The translations under genes were made by a program, and so were the position numbers. The notes under the pieces were generated by a model. The model was not told the DNA's origin. It made no database searches and saw only the letters and a list, made by a program, of their open reading frames with translations. Positions 14,831-22,328 of a DNA stretch of 25,283 nucleotides are shown piece after piece. The DNA is taken from positions 1 to 25,283 of IMG/VR virus record IMGVR_UViG_3300021371_000095; one strand, given 5' to 3'. Numbering within the stretch: the stretch's first letter is position 1; each line of letters opens with the position of its first letter. Source of the stretch: a virus.

Positions 14831-16813
14831 ATGCTTAACGAACGTAAACTTACGGAAAGAGAACTAGATAAACGTGCGGAAGCAATTCAAGGTTTGTTGT
14901 CCAACAAACGCACACTAGTTAAAAAGTACGGTAAGGATGCGGAAAAAGTTATGTATGGAATCGCAACTAAACAAGCTAAATCTAAAATAGAAGGCATGAA
15001 CAAAGAAAAACTAAAAGAATTAATCCAATCCGCTTTACAAAAGGAAGCAGATTATGGTGAAGAAGATAAAGCACTAGGTCAAGAAGATAAACTCGAAATG
15101 AAAGGTTTAGAAGAAGATAAATTTAGTGATTCTTCAATGGAAGATGTATTTCAATCTATTAGAAATCTTGCTCATACCACGGGTATGTCAGAACAAGAAG
15201 CAGCTGAAAATGCAATAGATGAAATTAAATTTAAGTTTGGAGTTGATGCTATGTACGAGTCATTAAATGAAGCTCTCAACCCAGAAGTAACCCAAAAAGT
15301 AAACCAGTTTATTAAAGCAATGGCTAAACGATATAGCTATAGTGAACAAGATGCTGTATATGCTATTATGGCTGCTTTAAAACAAAGAAAATTTGATGGT
15401 TTAAATGAAGATCTAGACGTTGGACATCAAGACAACGAACCACAAATGTTAAAAGCAGATTTATATAGAATAGCCAAATATGCAGCTGAACTATATAAAA
15501 TGATGGACAAATACGATCAAGGTGGAGAAGTAGATTTTCCACACTGGTGGCAAGCTAAAGTTACTAAGGCAAAAGATATGATGGTAGCTGCTAAACACTA
15601 TTTAGATGGTGAAGAAAAAGTAGCACAAATCGATGCTATGTTAGATGAAAGAATTGACTACGATGAAGCTTTAACCTTAAGAGGTATGAAAGCTGAAATC
15701 GAGGATGAAATTGCTCAATTGTATAGAGATATGGAGCAAGAAGCTGAACCAGAAGGTGGGCCAATTGCAGATAGATATGGTAATGAATTAAATAAACTAG
15801 AAGATCGTTTATATAAAATCAACAAACAACTTGATGATTATGATATGAATGAATCCTTAAACGAAGCAATGGATGGTGGTCAATTATTTGATTACTTTGC
15901 TAGTAAAGGATATGTAGTAAAAGATCGTAGACCAGATGGATACCCACCAAAAGAAGGAGTAGAAGGATATATCGTTAAAGATAGCGATGATAGTGGTAAA
16001 AGAAGAAGTAATCCCGGTCAAATGGTAATTTTCCAATATAATAAAGACACTGACCAATTTACTATTAGTCAATTAGGTGGTTACAGCATTGATCAAAAAG
16101 AAGCTTATAAAGCTGGAATGAGAGAAGAAGGTGGATCAAGTGTAGCTGGAATGGATTATTACATAACAGATGGAAATTATACACCAGTAGATATTTCAGC
16201 TGAAGGTTTAAAAGATATAGTTGACCATGTAATGGGTGGTTTAAGCAGAGAAGCTAAAAGACAAAGAGATTTTTATGCTGCTAGAGGACGTACATCAGGT
16301 ACTATAGATGAAGAAACAGATTATAGTAAAATACATAATGTTGAATTAGTTGCTACCTATAAAGATAAATTTGGAATTGATTCCGCAAAGGGTTTAACTA
16401 GAGATGAACTTATTAAGGGATTAAAATCGGGTTCTATAGATGAATTAAAAGCTAAAATTTCTTCTGCAGTTAAAGAAGTAGTAGACAACAGAAAGAAAAA
16501 AGAATTCAAAGTAGGCGATAAAGTAACATACTTAGGACATCCAGGTGAAATTACTAAAGTTAATAAAGAAATGACTGGTGCTACTACCTATAATGTATCA
16601 TATGATAAAGGTACAGGTAAAACTAAAGCATCAAACATCTATAATAAAGGTGGTGAAATAAAAGCTGTAGAAGAAAAACTTACCAAAAAATCATCAGTAG
16701 AAAAACATATTGAAGATTTTAAAGATTCAGATGCACCCCAATTTAAAGGTAAATCTTTAGACAAAATTAAACAAATGGCATTAGCGTCATTTTTATCTAA
16801 ACAGAAAAAATAA
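14831..16813 (+). CDS. Large modular head polyprotein with several LNE|A/D sites
   Basis: A 660-residue protein. The N-terminal module (1-147) is charged and helical: [59 protein letters not shown] at 145-148 ends it. Module 2 (148-193) ends at LNE|D. Module 3 (194-345) contains [20 protein letters not shown] and [17 protein letters not shown], a stretch I recognise from T4-like marine phage virion proteins, and ends at LNE|A (343-346). Module 4 (346-500) is mixed alpha/beta ([40 protein letters not shown]). Near residues 558-600 is a small SH3/KOW-like barrel ([19 protein letters not shown]). The modules are of different character, as expected for a polyprotein cut during capsid maturation. 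Enzymatic activity is not evident. Confidence 0.6.
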   Translation: MLNERKLTERELDKRAEAIQGLLSNKRTLVKKYGKDAEKVMYGIATKQAKSKIEGMNKEKLKELIQSALQKEADYGEEDKALGQEDKLEMKGLEEDKFSDSSMEDVFQSIRNLAHTTGMSEQEAAENAIDEIKFKFGVDAMYESLNEALNPEVTQKVNQFIKAMAKRYSYSEQDAVYAIMAALKQRKFDGLNEDLDVGHQDNEPQMLKADLYRIAKYAAELYKMMDKYDQGGEVDFPHWWQAKVTKAKDMMVAAKHYLDGEEKVAQIDAMLDERIDYDEALTLRGMKAEIEDEIAQLYRDMEQEAEPEGGPIADRYGNELNKLEDRLYKINKQLDDYDMNESLNEAMDGGQLFDYFASKGYVVKDRRPDGYPPKEGVEGYIVKDSDDSGKRRSNPGQMVIFQYNKDTDQFTISQLGGYSIDQKEAYKAGMREEGGSSVAGMDYYITDGNYTPVDISAEGLKDIVDHVMGGLSREAKRQRDFYAARGRTSGTIDEETDYSKIHNVELVATYKDKFGIDSAKGLTRDELIKGLKSGSIDELKAKISSAVKEVVDNRKKKEFKVGDKVTYLGHPGEITKVNKEMTGATTYNVSYDKGTGKTKASNIYNKGGEIKAVEEKLTKKSSVEKHIEDFKDSDAPQFKGKSLDKIKQMALASFLSKQKK

Positions 16814-17262
16814 TGACTAAAGCTGAATTAAGACAAAAAATTAAAACTCTAGCAGTTACTGTTATGGCTGAAAAATCTAAAACAGATGATGCTGCTTTAG
16901 CATATGATGAATTAACAAAATTCCCCGAATTAAAAGATGCTATTGTTAGTTTAATGACATATGAATTTGATTCATTTTTAGAACGAATCGATTGGGTATC
17001 CCCAAAACCTACAACATTTAGAATCGTATTGTTAAATGGTGAAACATTTTTATTAACTTATGGCCCTAGAAGTTGGATTGCTCAAATAGAAGGAAAAAAA
17101 TACTATTTGTTAAATTTAGATGAAGAAGAGTATGCTTGTCAAGCTATTAGTCGTATATTACAATATGGAACAGAAAGTGGGGCTGAAGTAGAAGGTGAAG
17201 CAACTGATACAGAAGTAGATGTAGATGTAGATGTAGAAGACGAAGTACCTGCAGAAGCATAA
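16813..17262 (+). CDS. Hypothetical head-block protein with acidic tail
   Basis: A 149-residue protein starting on TAATG overlap. The N-terminal helix TKAELRQKIKTLAVTVMAE resembles the leaders of its neighbours. The middle (about 45-118) appears globular, with beta strands FRIVLLNGETFLLTYG, SWIAQIEGKKYYLLNLDE and a helix QAISRILQYG. The last 25 residues are acidic and include VDVDVDVEDEV, the same string as in the protein encoded at 14162. I do not recognise the middle domain. The shared tail suggests that both proteins use the same acidic handle, for instance to join the prohead core. Confidence 0.55.
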   Translation: MTKAELRQKIKTLAVTVMAEKSKTDDAALAYDELTKFPELKDAIVSLMTYEFDSFLERIDWVSPKPTTFRIVLLNGETFLLTYGPRSWIAQIEGKKYYLLNLDEEEYACQAISRILQYGTESGAEVEGEATDTEVDVDVDVEDEVPAEA

Positions 17263-17266
17263 AAAT

Positions 17267-18694
17267 ATGGAAACATACGGAGATTTAAAAAAAGCAATAA
17301 AGTCCATTCAACTAAAACAAAAAGGTGAAAAAGTTGGAAAAGTTACTGTTGATGTTATTTTAGGGGCTATTCCTGGATTAGGGGCAGCAAAATCTACATT
17401 TGATGTTTTAAGTGCAGCTTTTAGAAAACCAGATACTAAAAAAAGTAATAGTTGGTTAGACAAACTAGATATAGATGATGAAATGGAAGCTATTGTCGAT
17501 GATACAGTAGAAAATGGATTTTTAAAGTTTCTATCTAAAGCCTTTGATTCCGAATCTGACGATAAACCTTTAGAACAAGATTTTAATATGAATGCTAAAA
17601 TGGTAGATTATCTTAAAAAAAATTATAAACAAAGAACTGTAACAGGTATATCAGAACAAAAATCTGTATTTGATAAATTTTTTACAAAATTTGCTTATAA
17701 ATTTGATAAAGGATATCCTGACATGAATAATGATCAGGATGTTTTGTTGTTAGAGTCGCTTATTAGTAAATTGGGTATTAATATTGGTGAAGACCAATTT
17801 ATACAACAAATAAATGAAGAAGTTAAAGGTAAAGCAACTTTGTTTGAAAGTGCACTAATAAAAGCTTGGTATGAATTAAAGGACCAAGAAGTACCTGATG
17901 GGAATGCTCCTGTAAAAGATTTAGCAGCATTAACTACCGAAATGATTGAAGATGCAAAAAATATTTTAAAACAGACTAAATTAACAGGTGGAACAGAGGC
18001 ATACCAACTTGGGTCGGCATCAGCAGGTTTGACACAGTTTTGGAAAGATCATGGAGCTACAAATACAACCCCAAAAACGGATATTGTAATAGATGGAAAA
18101 AAGATTTCATTAAAAGTAGGCCCATCCCAACTTATGTCAGGTGCGGGGAATGAATTAACAGCAACATTTTATGCTGCCCTTAAAAATATACCTAAAGTTC
18201 AAAAGGATATAGTAGATGATATAACTAAATCTATTAAAGATGTATTTGTTAGAGGAACAACTAAGCAAGGTAATGTAAGACAAGCTAAAAAAGCAGGTGA
18301 TGACCCTATTTTAAATAAAGCAGTAGATGAAATGGGTAAATTAAAAATAAAAATTGCTAATTTTTTAGAAAATAATAAGGAATTTCAAACAGCTTTTGCT
18401 TATGAAGCAGCAACTGGAGAAGAAAAATTTGGTGGTAACGATGGTACTGCGAATTACATTCTATCTATCTCATCTAACTATAAAAATGGGGTTCTTAAAC
18501 CTATAGATAAGGATTATGCTTCAAAAATAGCCAGTAAAATGAAATTAGATATTAATATGAAATCTGGTTCTCAAAAATTAAAAGGAATAAAAACTGGAAA
18601 ATATAATTACTACACAGTATTAAGAGCGGGATTAGAAGATCTATTTCAAGATGCTTCCGATAGTGTAAATGTAGATAATGAAATAACTTTATAA
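17267..18694 (+). CDS. Head-associated protein with PD-(D/E)XK-like nuclease domain
   Basis: A 475-residue protein with two parts. Residues 1-130 (METYGDLKKAIKSIQLKQKG, then AIPGLGAAKSTFDVLSAAF and WLDKLDIDDEMEAIVDDTVENG) form a helical module that I recall at the N-terminus of other phage proteins. It ends near VTGISE|Q. Between them, QINEE and TLFES give further LxE-like steps (182-196). Residues about 240-475 look like a restriction-type nuclease: GGTEAYQLGSASAGLTQFW, then TPKTDIVIDGKKISLKVGPS (D272, K283 as the D...xK pair) and YEAATGEEKFGGNDG (379-393). Similar SLKxG and EAxTGxxKFG patterns occur in proteins of T4-like cyanophages. I infer a virion nuclease that could cut host DNA on entry. 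Catalysis is unproven. Confidence 0.6.
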   Translation: METYGDLKKAIKSIQLKQKGEKVGKVTVDVILGAIPGLGAAKSTFDVLSAAFRKPDTKKSNSWLDKLDIDDEMEAIVDDTVENGFLKFLSKAFDSESDDKPLEQDFNMNAKMVDYLKKNYKQRTVTGISEQKSVFDKFFTKFAYKFDKGYPDMNNDQDVLLLESLISKLGINIGEDQFIQQINEEVKGKATLFESALIKAWYELKDQEVPDGNAPVKDLAALTTEMIEDAKNILKQTKLTGGTEAYQLGSASAGLTQFWKDHGATNTTPKTDIVIDGKKISLKVGPSQLMSGAGNELTATFYAALKNIPKVQKDIVDDITKSIKDVFVRGTTKQGNVRQAKKAGDDPILNKAVDEMGKLKIKIANFLENNKEFQTAFAYEAATGEEKFGGNDGTANYILSISSNYKNGVLKPIDKDYASKIASKMKLDINMKSGSQKLKGIKTGKYNYYTVLRAGLEDLFQDASDSVNVDNEITL

Positions 18695-18703
18695 TAAAAC
18701 AAT

Positions 18704-19474
18704 ATGTGTAACTGCGGATGTAATACTTGCGAAACAAAAATACAAGGTCCTTTATTAACAGAAGGTAAAGTTAAGTCTTTACTATCTGAAGGTCTTCAAT
18801 ATCATATAGATAAAAAAATACCTTTATTTGAAACAGTATATCGTATTGGTTCAGATAAACATTTAGCTTTAATTAAAGAAGCTAGAAAAATGTATTCTAG
18901 AAACGTAATCGATTTATGTGAAGAAGATGAAGCATTAATTGGTACACATTTAGGTGAATTTGCTTTATATGAAGGTGAATCTATACCTTTAGATTTACCT
19001 ATGTTAAATGAAGCTAAAGTTGATTATAATTTTTCAAAAGAAGAACTAATTAGAGTTATCAAGCAACTTAAAAGAGGAGCTAGTACTGAAATAGGAATGA
19101 TTAAAGCCTTTGAAAAAGCTTTAGGTAGAGAACTTACAGATGATGAAATTAGAGGATTCAAACTAAATGAAGCAGAATTAGATGAAGCTGAATTTAAAGG
19201 CAAAGACGTTCCACTAAACAAACCAAAACGTGGTGGTTCAAAAGCATATTATGTTTATGTAAGAGATCCTAAAACTAAAAAAATCAAAAAAGTATCATTT
19301 GGTTCAGGTGGTTTAAGAGCTAAAATTAAAAATAAAGAAGCTCGTAATGCATTCGCTAAACGTCATAGATGTAAAGATAAAAAAGATAGAACAAAAGCAG
19401 GATATTGGTCATGTAATTTACCAAGATATGCTTCAGCATTAGGATTAGGTGCTAATATGAATACTTTTTGGTAG
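18704..19474 (+). CDS. Cys-rich head protein with five LxE(A/G) sites and a YWSC domain
   Basis: A 256-residue protein. The start MCNCGCNTC packs four cysteines into nine residues. LTE|G (18-21) and LSE|G (27-30) follow. Residues 31-100 (LQYHIDKKIPLFETVYRIGS, HLGEFALYEGESIPLDLPM) match a module that occurs alone in cyanophage-like genomes. LNE|A (101-104), LNE|A (154-157) and LDE|A (159-162) cut out a helical segment. Residues 178-256 form a basic domain: YYVYVRDPKTKKIKKVSFG, RNAFAKRHRCKDKK, KAGYWSCNLPRYASALGLG. The KVxFG...RxxFxxRHxC...KTxAxYWSC pattern recurs in many phage structural proteins. The spacing of sites suggests three mature fragments. This is the densest run of candidate protease sites in the window. 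Confidence 0.65.
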   Translation: MCNCGCNTCETKIQGPLLTEGKVKSLLSEGLQYHIDKKIPLFETVYRIGSDKHLALIKEARKMYSRNVIDLCEEDEALIGTHLGEFALYEGESIPLDLPMLNEAKVDYNFSKEELIRVIKQLKRGASTEIGMIKAFEKALGRELTDDEIRGFKLNEAELDEAEFKGKDVPLNKPKRGGSKAYYVYVRDPKTKKIKKVSFGSGGLRAKIKNKEARNAFAKRHRCKDKKDRTKAGYWSCNLPRYASALGLGANMNTFW

Positions 19475-19475
19475 G

Positions 19476-19754
19476 ATGTTTAAATTTAAGGTTGACATAT
19501 TTAACGAAATTCCTTGGCAAAAATTTACACAATTGCCTGAGGTTTATTCTTTACCTTTAAATGAGCAGGTAAAAAAATATAATCTTTATATAAATGAACT
19601 TACGTATGAACGTAATGCTTATTTACATTGGTTAGAAGGACACAAAAAAGGTCCTAAAAAAACAACAATACAAGAAATATTTCTATTACAAGAAGATGGA
19701 AATTTCTTATTACAAGAAGATGGATTTAAAATAAAACTCCCAGCATATGCCTAA
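19476..19754 (+). CDS. Small structural protein with tandem FLLQEDG repeat
   Basis: A 92-residue protein starting one base after the previous stop. The first part is helical and aromatic (FNEIPWQKFTQLPEVYSLPL, then YERNAYLHWLEGH). Residues 69-75 and 77-83 are identical heptapeptides, FLLQEDG, in an N-spaced tandem (DNA 19680-19700 and 19704-19724). QEDG-type repeats are common near the ends of small tail and head-fibre proteins in phages of Bacteroidota, where they form beta ribbons. It overlaps the next gene by 8 bases. Function is inferred from position: a link or decoration protein. Confidence 0.55.
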   Translation: MFKFKVDIFNEIPWQKFTQLPEVYSLPLNEQVKKYNLYINELTYERNAYLHWLEGHKKGPKKTTIQEIFLLQEDGNFLLQEDGFKIKLPAYA

Positions 19755-20403
19755 TTTACCTATATCACAATTACAACAAGCAAACCCATTAGATGGTACT
19801 GAGTTGTTTGCAGTAGTACAAGATGGTGTTACTAAAAAAACTACAGCAGGTTCTATAAATTATGTTTCATCTAACAACTACGGTTTATTTAATCAAACAG
19901 GATCTAGTGCTATAATTTCAGGTAGTGCAAGTGATGTTCCTACTTCAGGAAGTTTACTAGATGGTGGAGTTGGAACTTTAACTGTTCCCGCTAATGGTTT
20001 TAAAATAGGAGATGCCTTTCACTCTAGATTAGCAGGAAAAATTAATATAGCAAATAGTCATACTTTAGATATACAATTTAAATCAAATGGTATTGCTCTA
20101 GTTGACACAGGAGAGGTCCCAATGGCAAAATCTACAGAAGGTCAAAATTGGAATTTAGATGTTACTTTTATAATCCAAAATACAGGTAGTGCAGGAACTG
20201 CTTCTATCCTATCTTCAGGGGAATTAAATGTTAGAAAAGATGCATCCGGTGAAGTAGTAACAGAAATTTTTAGTGATATAAATAATACAACTTTTGATAC
20301 TACTATAATTAACTCATTAACCGTAGAAGCTATATTAGATGCTTCTTGTATAGCTTCAGAAAATATATATTCTGAAATGTTTACTCTACATAAAATATTT
20401 TAA
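19747..20403 (+). CDS. Head-fibre/decoration-like protein
   Basis: A 218-residue beta-rich protein. The N-terminus NLPISQLQQANPLDGTELFA then VVQDGVTKKTTAGSI is the capsid-binding anchor seen on many phage fibre and decoration proteins (ISxLxxAxxLxGTEL..VxQxGVTKK). The remainder is Ser/Thr/Gly/Asn-rich with regular strands (GTLTVPANGFKIGDAFHSRL, SHTLDIQFKSNGIALVD, LTVEAILDAS), resembling a TNF-like or collagen-free trimer head used in receptor or carbohydrate binding. It starts 8 bases inside the previous gene. The likely place is the capsid surface, with the C-terminal domain outward. There is no chaperone or peptidase domain. Confidence 0.65.
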   Translation: MPNLPISQLQQANPLDGTELFAVVQDGVTKKTTAGSINYVSSNNYGLFNQTGSSAIISGSASDVPTSGSLLDGGVGTLTVPANGFKIGDAFHSRLAGKINIANSHTLDIQFKSNGIALVDTGEVPMAKSTEGQNWNLDVTFIIQNTGSAGTASILSSGELNVRKDASGEVVTEIFSDINNTTFDTTIINSLTVEAILDASCIASENIYSEMFTLHKIF

Positions 20404-20651
20404 TGAACCCATACAAAAATAAAGGTAATATAAGAACGTTTTCGAAAGATGTAAATAAACTAGAACTAGTTTGGCATCAAGATGCTGAAGATAGAGATAT
20501 CGAGATATTAGAAGGTAAAGGATGGGAATTACAAATGGATAATGAATTACCCTTTGCTATTAGAAAGGGAGATCGTATATTTATAACAGAAGGTAGAATA
20601 CACCGAATATTAAAAGGTACAACCGATTTAAAAATAAAAATAAATGGATAA
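20403..20651 (+). CDS. Small cupin-like phage protein
   Basis: An 82-residue protein starting on TAATG overlap. After a short basic start, VNKLELVWHQDAEDRDIEIL, EGKGWELQMDNELPFAIRKG and DRIFITEGRIHRILKGTTDL follow a pattern I associate with small beta-barrel (cupin-like) proteins near phage structural genes: WHxDxEDRxIxxxEGxxWxxQxDNELPF...G..HRxxKG. Histidines in WHQD and IHR could bind metal, but activity is unknown. Its stop overlaps the next ATG by eight bases. It may decorate or stabilise the virion. Confidence 0.5.
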   Translation: MNPYKNKGNIRTFSKDVNKLELVWHQDAEDRDIEILEGKGWELQMDNELPFAIRKGDRIFITEGRIHRILKGTTDLKIKING

Positions 20652-20856
20652 TTTCGATTTAAGAAAATATTTAGCTGAAGACAAGTTAAATGAAGAATAT
20701 AAAAATGACTATGCCAACAGTGAAGAAGATTTCACTGATGAGATGGTTATAGAAAAAATAAAAGATATAATTAAATATCACGAACTTGACCCATCAGATG
20801 TAATGGAAGAAGTAGGACAAGAATTTGGAATTGCTTTCGAATTCGGAAGAGGATAA
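20644..20856 (+). CDS. Small acidic protein with capsid-targeting-like leader
   Basis: A 70-residue acidic protein. MDNFDLRKYLAEDKLNEE contains LAE|D (10-13) and LNE|E (15-18), the same kind of leader as the head proteins upstream, and matches the start of the protein at 11762 (DNFD...KYLNE). The rest (EEDFTDEMVIEKIKDIIKYH, then SDVMEEVGQEFGIAFEFG) is helical without known motif. It is the last gene before the terminator at 20917, closing the block that starts at 8152. It could be a minimal cargo protein or a core component. Confidence 0.6.
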   Translation: MDNFDLRKYLAEDKLNEEYKNDYANSEEDFTDEMVIEKIKDIIKYHELDPSDVMEEVGQEFGIAFEFGRG

Positions 20857-20916
20857 AAATAAAAACATATAGACAGATTCATAGCCTGTCGCGATTAAAA
20901 AATAAACAGATATCTG

Positions 20917-20943
20917 TGGCGTCTCATTTGGAGACGCCATTTT
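20917..20943 (+). terminator. Rho-independent terminator closing the head-protein block
   Basis: Stem TGGCGTCTC (20917-20925) pairs with GAGACGCCA (20931-20939), a 9-base perfect stem with a 5-base loop ATTTG, followed by TTTT (20940-20943). It is by far the most GC-rich hairpin in the gaps. A 10-base palindrome CAGATATCTG lies just upstream (20907-20916), overlapping no stem base. The T-tract is short. Confidence 0.8.
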
Positions 20944-20958
20944 AAGTTCGTATATTAA
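20927..20958 (+). promoter_or_regulatory. Host-type promoter TTTG-N20-TATATTAA, starting in the terminator loop
   Basis: TTTG at 20927-20930 and TATATTAA at 20951-20958 with a 20-base spacer, and TTCGTATATT at 20947-20956. The -33 box is in the loop of the terminator hairpin. The ATG at 20981 follows 22 bases after the -7 box, behind AAATAAAGG (20966-20974). Confidence 0.7.
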
Positions 20959-20980
20959 CGCATTAAAATAAAGGACAAAT

Positions 20981-22294
20981 ATGAGTAAAAACGTAGTAAT
21001 GATTGGAGCAGGTGTAGCAAATGTAAATGCTGCTACTAAGCTAGTTGACAATGGATTTAAAGGTAAAATCACTATTATTGATATGGGTAAAGATCCATAT
21101 TTAAGACCATACGAAGAAGTAATGACGGGCTTTTTAGGAGCAGGAGGTTGGTCTGATGGTAAACTAACTTACCATACTTCAATTGGAGGACAATTATCTA
21201 AATATTGTGGTGAAGAAAAAGCAATGGAATTATTTGATCAAGTGATAGATAATTTTAAACGTTTCCACCCTAAACCAGAAGAAGTACAATGTTCTAACCC
21301 TGTAGCTGAGCCCGATTTTATTAAACCATATTTTGGATTAAGATTATTCCCAGTATGGCACGTTGGTACAGATTATTTACATGAAATAGGTAAAAATTGG
21401 TATGACTTTTTAGTAAAAGGTGGTGTTGAATTTATTTGGGAGACTAAAGTAACATCTATTAACTTTGATGATAATGAATTATTTATTGGTGAAGAAGAAT
21501 CTTTTGTAGATCCAAAAAATTGGCCTATTTCATACGACACTCTTATTTTTGGTGTAGGTAAATCAGGTATTGATTTTGGTAAACAATTAGCTGAACAATA
21601 TGACTTACCAACTGAACCAAAACCAGTTCAAATAGGTGTACGTTTTGAAGCACCCCAAAAACACTTCCAAAAATTAATTGATATCTCATATGATTTCAAA
21701 TTATATAGAAAATATGAAGACAAAGGAGTATCATTACGTTCTTTCTGTACAAACAACAATGCAGCATATGTTGCTGTAGAAGAAACGTATGGAGACCATT
21801 CGTACAACGGACACGCTAAAAAAGATGAAGCATTCCGAAATAATATGACTAATTTTGGTATATTAATGGAAGTTCAAGGTATTGAAAATCCATTTGAATG
21901 GTCTAGAGACGTAGTTAAAAACTTACAAATAGATGGTACAGGGTTATATTATAGCCCAACTCGTAAACCATCTACAACATCTGAAGGGGTAAATGTATCC
22001 GCTATTCAAGTAGATACGTTACATAAAATAGCAAAATCAATGCAACCATATTTTATGTATGTATATGATTTTATTGAGGACATGAAAAAAGTGTTCCCAA
22101 CACTTAAAGATGATTGGGGTATTTATGTACCTGAAGTAAAATATCTATCACCTGAGCCACTTGTCGATTATACCAATTTAGCACTCACCAAGTATCCTAA
22201 CGTTCACTTTGTAGGCGATGCTTTATCAGCTAGAGGTATAACGGTAAGTGGTGCACAAGGGACATATGTTGCTGAATCACTTTTGGAAAATTAA
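20981..22294 (+). CDS. FAD-dependent oxidoreductase, COG2509-like
   Basis: A 437-residue flavoprotein. The N-terminal Rossmann loop is VVMIGAGVANVNAATKL (G9-x-G11), followed by an acidic strand end IIDMG. MTGFLGAGGWSDGKLTYHTS (about 47-66) is the signature of the COG2509 group (GFGGAGxxSDGKLT). FGVGKSGID is a second family loop, and NVHFVGDALSARGITVSGAQ, GTYVAESLLEN closes the FAD site with the GD box. The length is near that of short bacterial members. Substrates of this family are not known to me. The gene has its own promoter, terminator upstream and no overlap with neighbours, so it is expressed independently. It is probably an auxiliary metabolic gene of redox or cofactor chemistry. Confidence 0.8.
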   Translation: MSKNVVMIGAGVANVNAATKLVDNGFKGKITIIDMGKDPYLRPYEEVMTGFLGAGGWSDGKLTYHTSIGGQLSKYCGEEKAMELFDQVIDNFKRFHPKPEEVQCSNPVAEPDFIKPYFGLRLFPVWHVGTDYLHEIGKNWYDFLVKGGVEFIWETKVTSINFDDNELFIGEEESFVDPKNWPISYDTLIFGVGKSGIDFGKQLAEQYDLPTEPKPVQIGVRFEAPQKHFQKLIDISYDFKLYRKYEDKGVSLRSFCTNNNAAYVAVEETYGDHSYNGHAKKDEAFRNNMTNFGILMEVQGIENPFEWSRDVVKNLQIDGTGLYYSPTRKPSTTSEGVNVSAIQVDTLHKIAKSMQPYFMYVYDFIEDMKKVFPTLKDDWGIYVPEVKYLSPEPLVDYTNLALTKYPNVHFVGDALSARGITVSGAQGTYVAESLLEN

Positions 22295-22313
22295 AATAAA
22301 TTTCATATATTTA
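22282..22313 (+). promoter_or_regulatory. Host-type promoter TTTG-N20-TATATTTA
   Basis: TTTG at 22282-22285, inside the last codons of the oxidoreductase gene, and TATATTTA at 22306-22313, exactly 20 bases apart. The -7 region reads TTCATATATT instead of TTCGTATATT. It precedes the gene at 22329 by 15 bases. Confidence 0.55.
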
Positions 22314-22314
22314 A

Positions 22315-22322
22315 TATAAATA
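22315..22322 (+). promoter_or_regulatory. Late-promoter-like TATAAATA next to a host-type promoter
   Basis: Exact TATAAATA, 6 bases before the ATG at 22329 and directly after the host-type promoter above. If both work, the gene could be read both early and late. The distance to the ATG would leave little or no leader from this element. Confidence 0.3.
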
Positions 22323-22328
22323 ATAATT

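Noticed and set aside
19680-19724. Tandem 21-base repeat as a mobile or regulatory repeat
   Set aside because: It encodes FLLQEDG twice in frame within a structural gene and is best seen as a protein repeat.
20872-20890. GACAG...CTGTC inverted repeat in the gap after the head block, as a possible small RNA
   Set aside because: Only a 5-base stem with a 9-base loop, without further pairing. The gap of 124 bases is sufficiently explained by the terminator and promoter.
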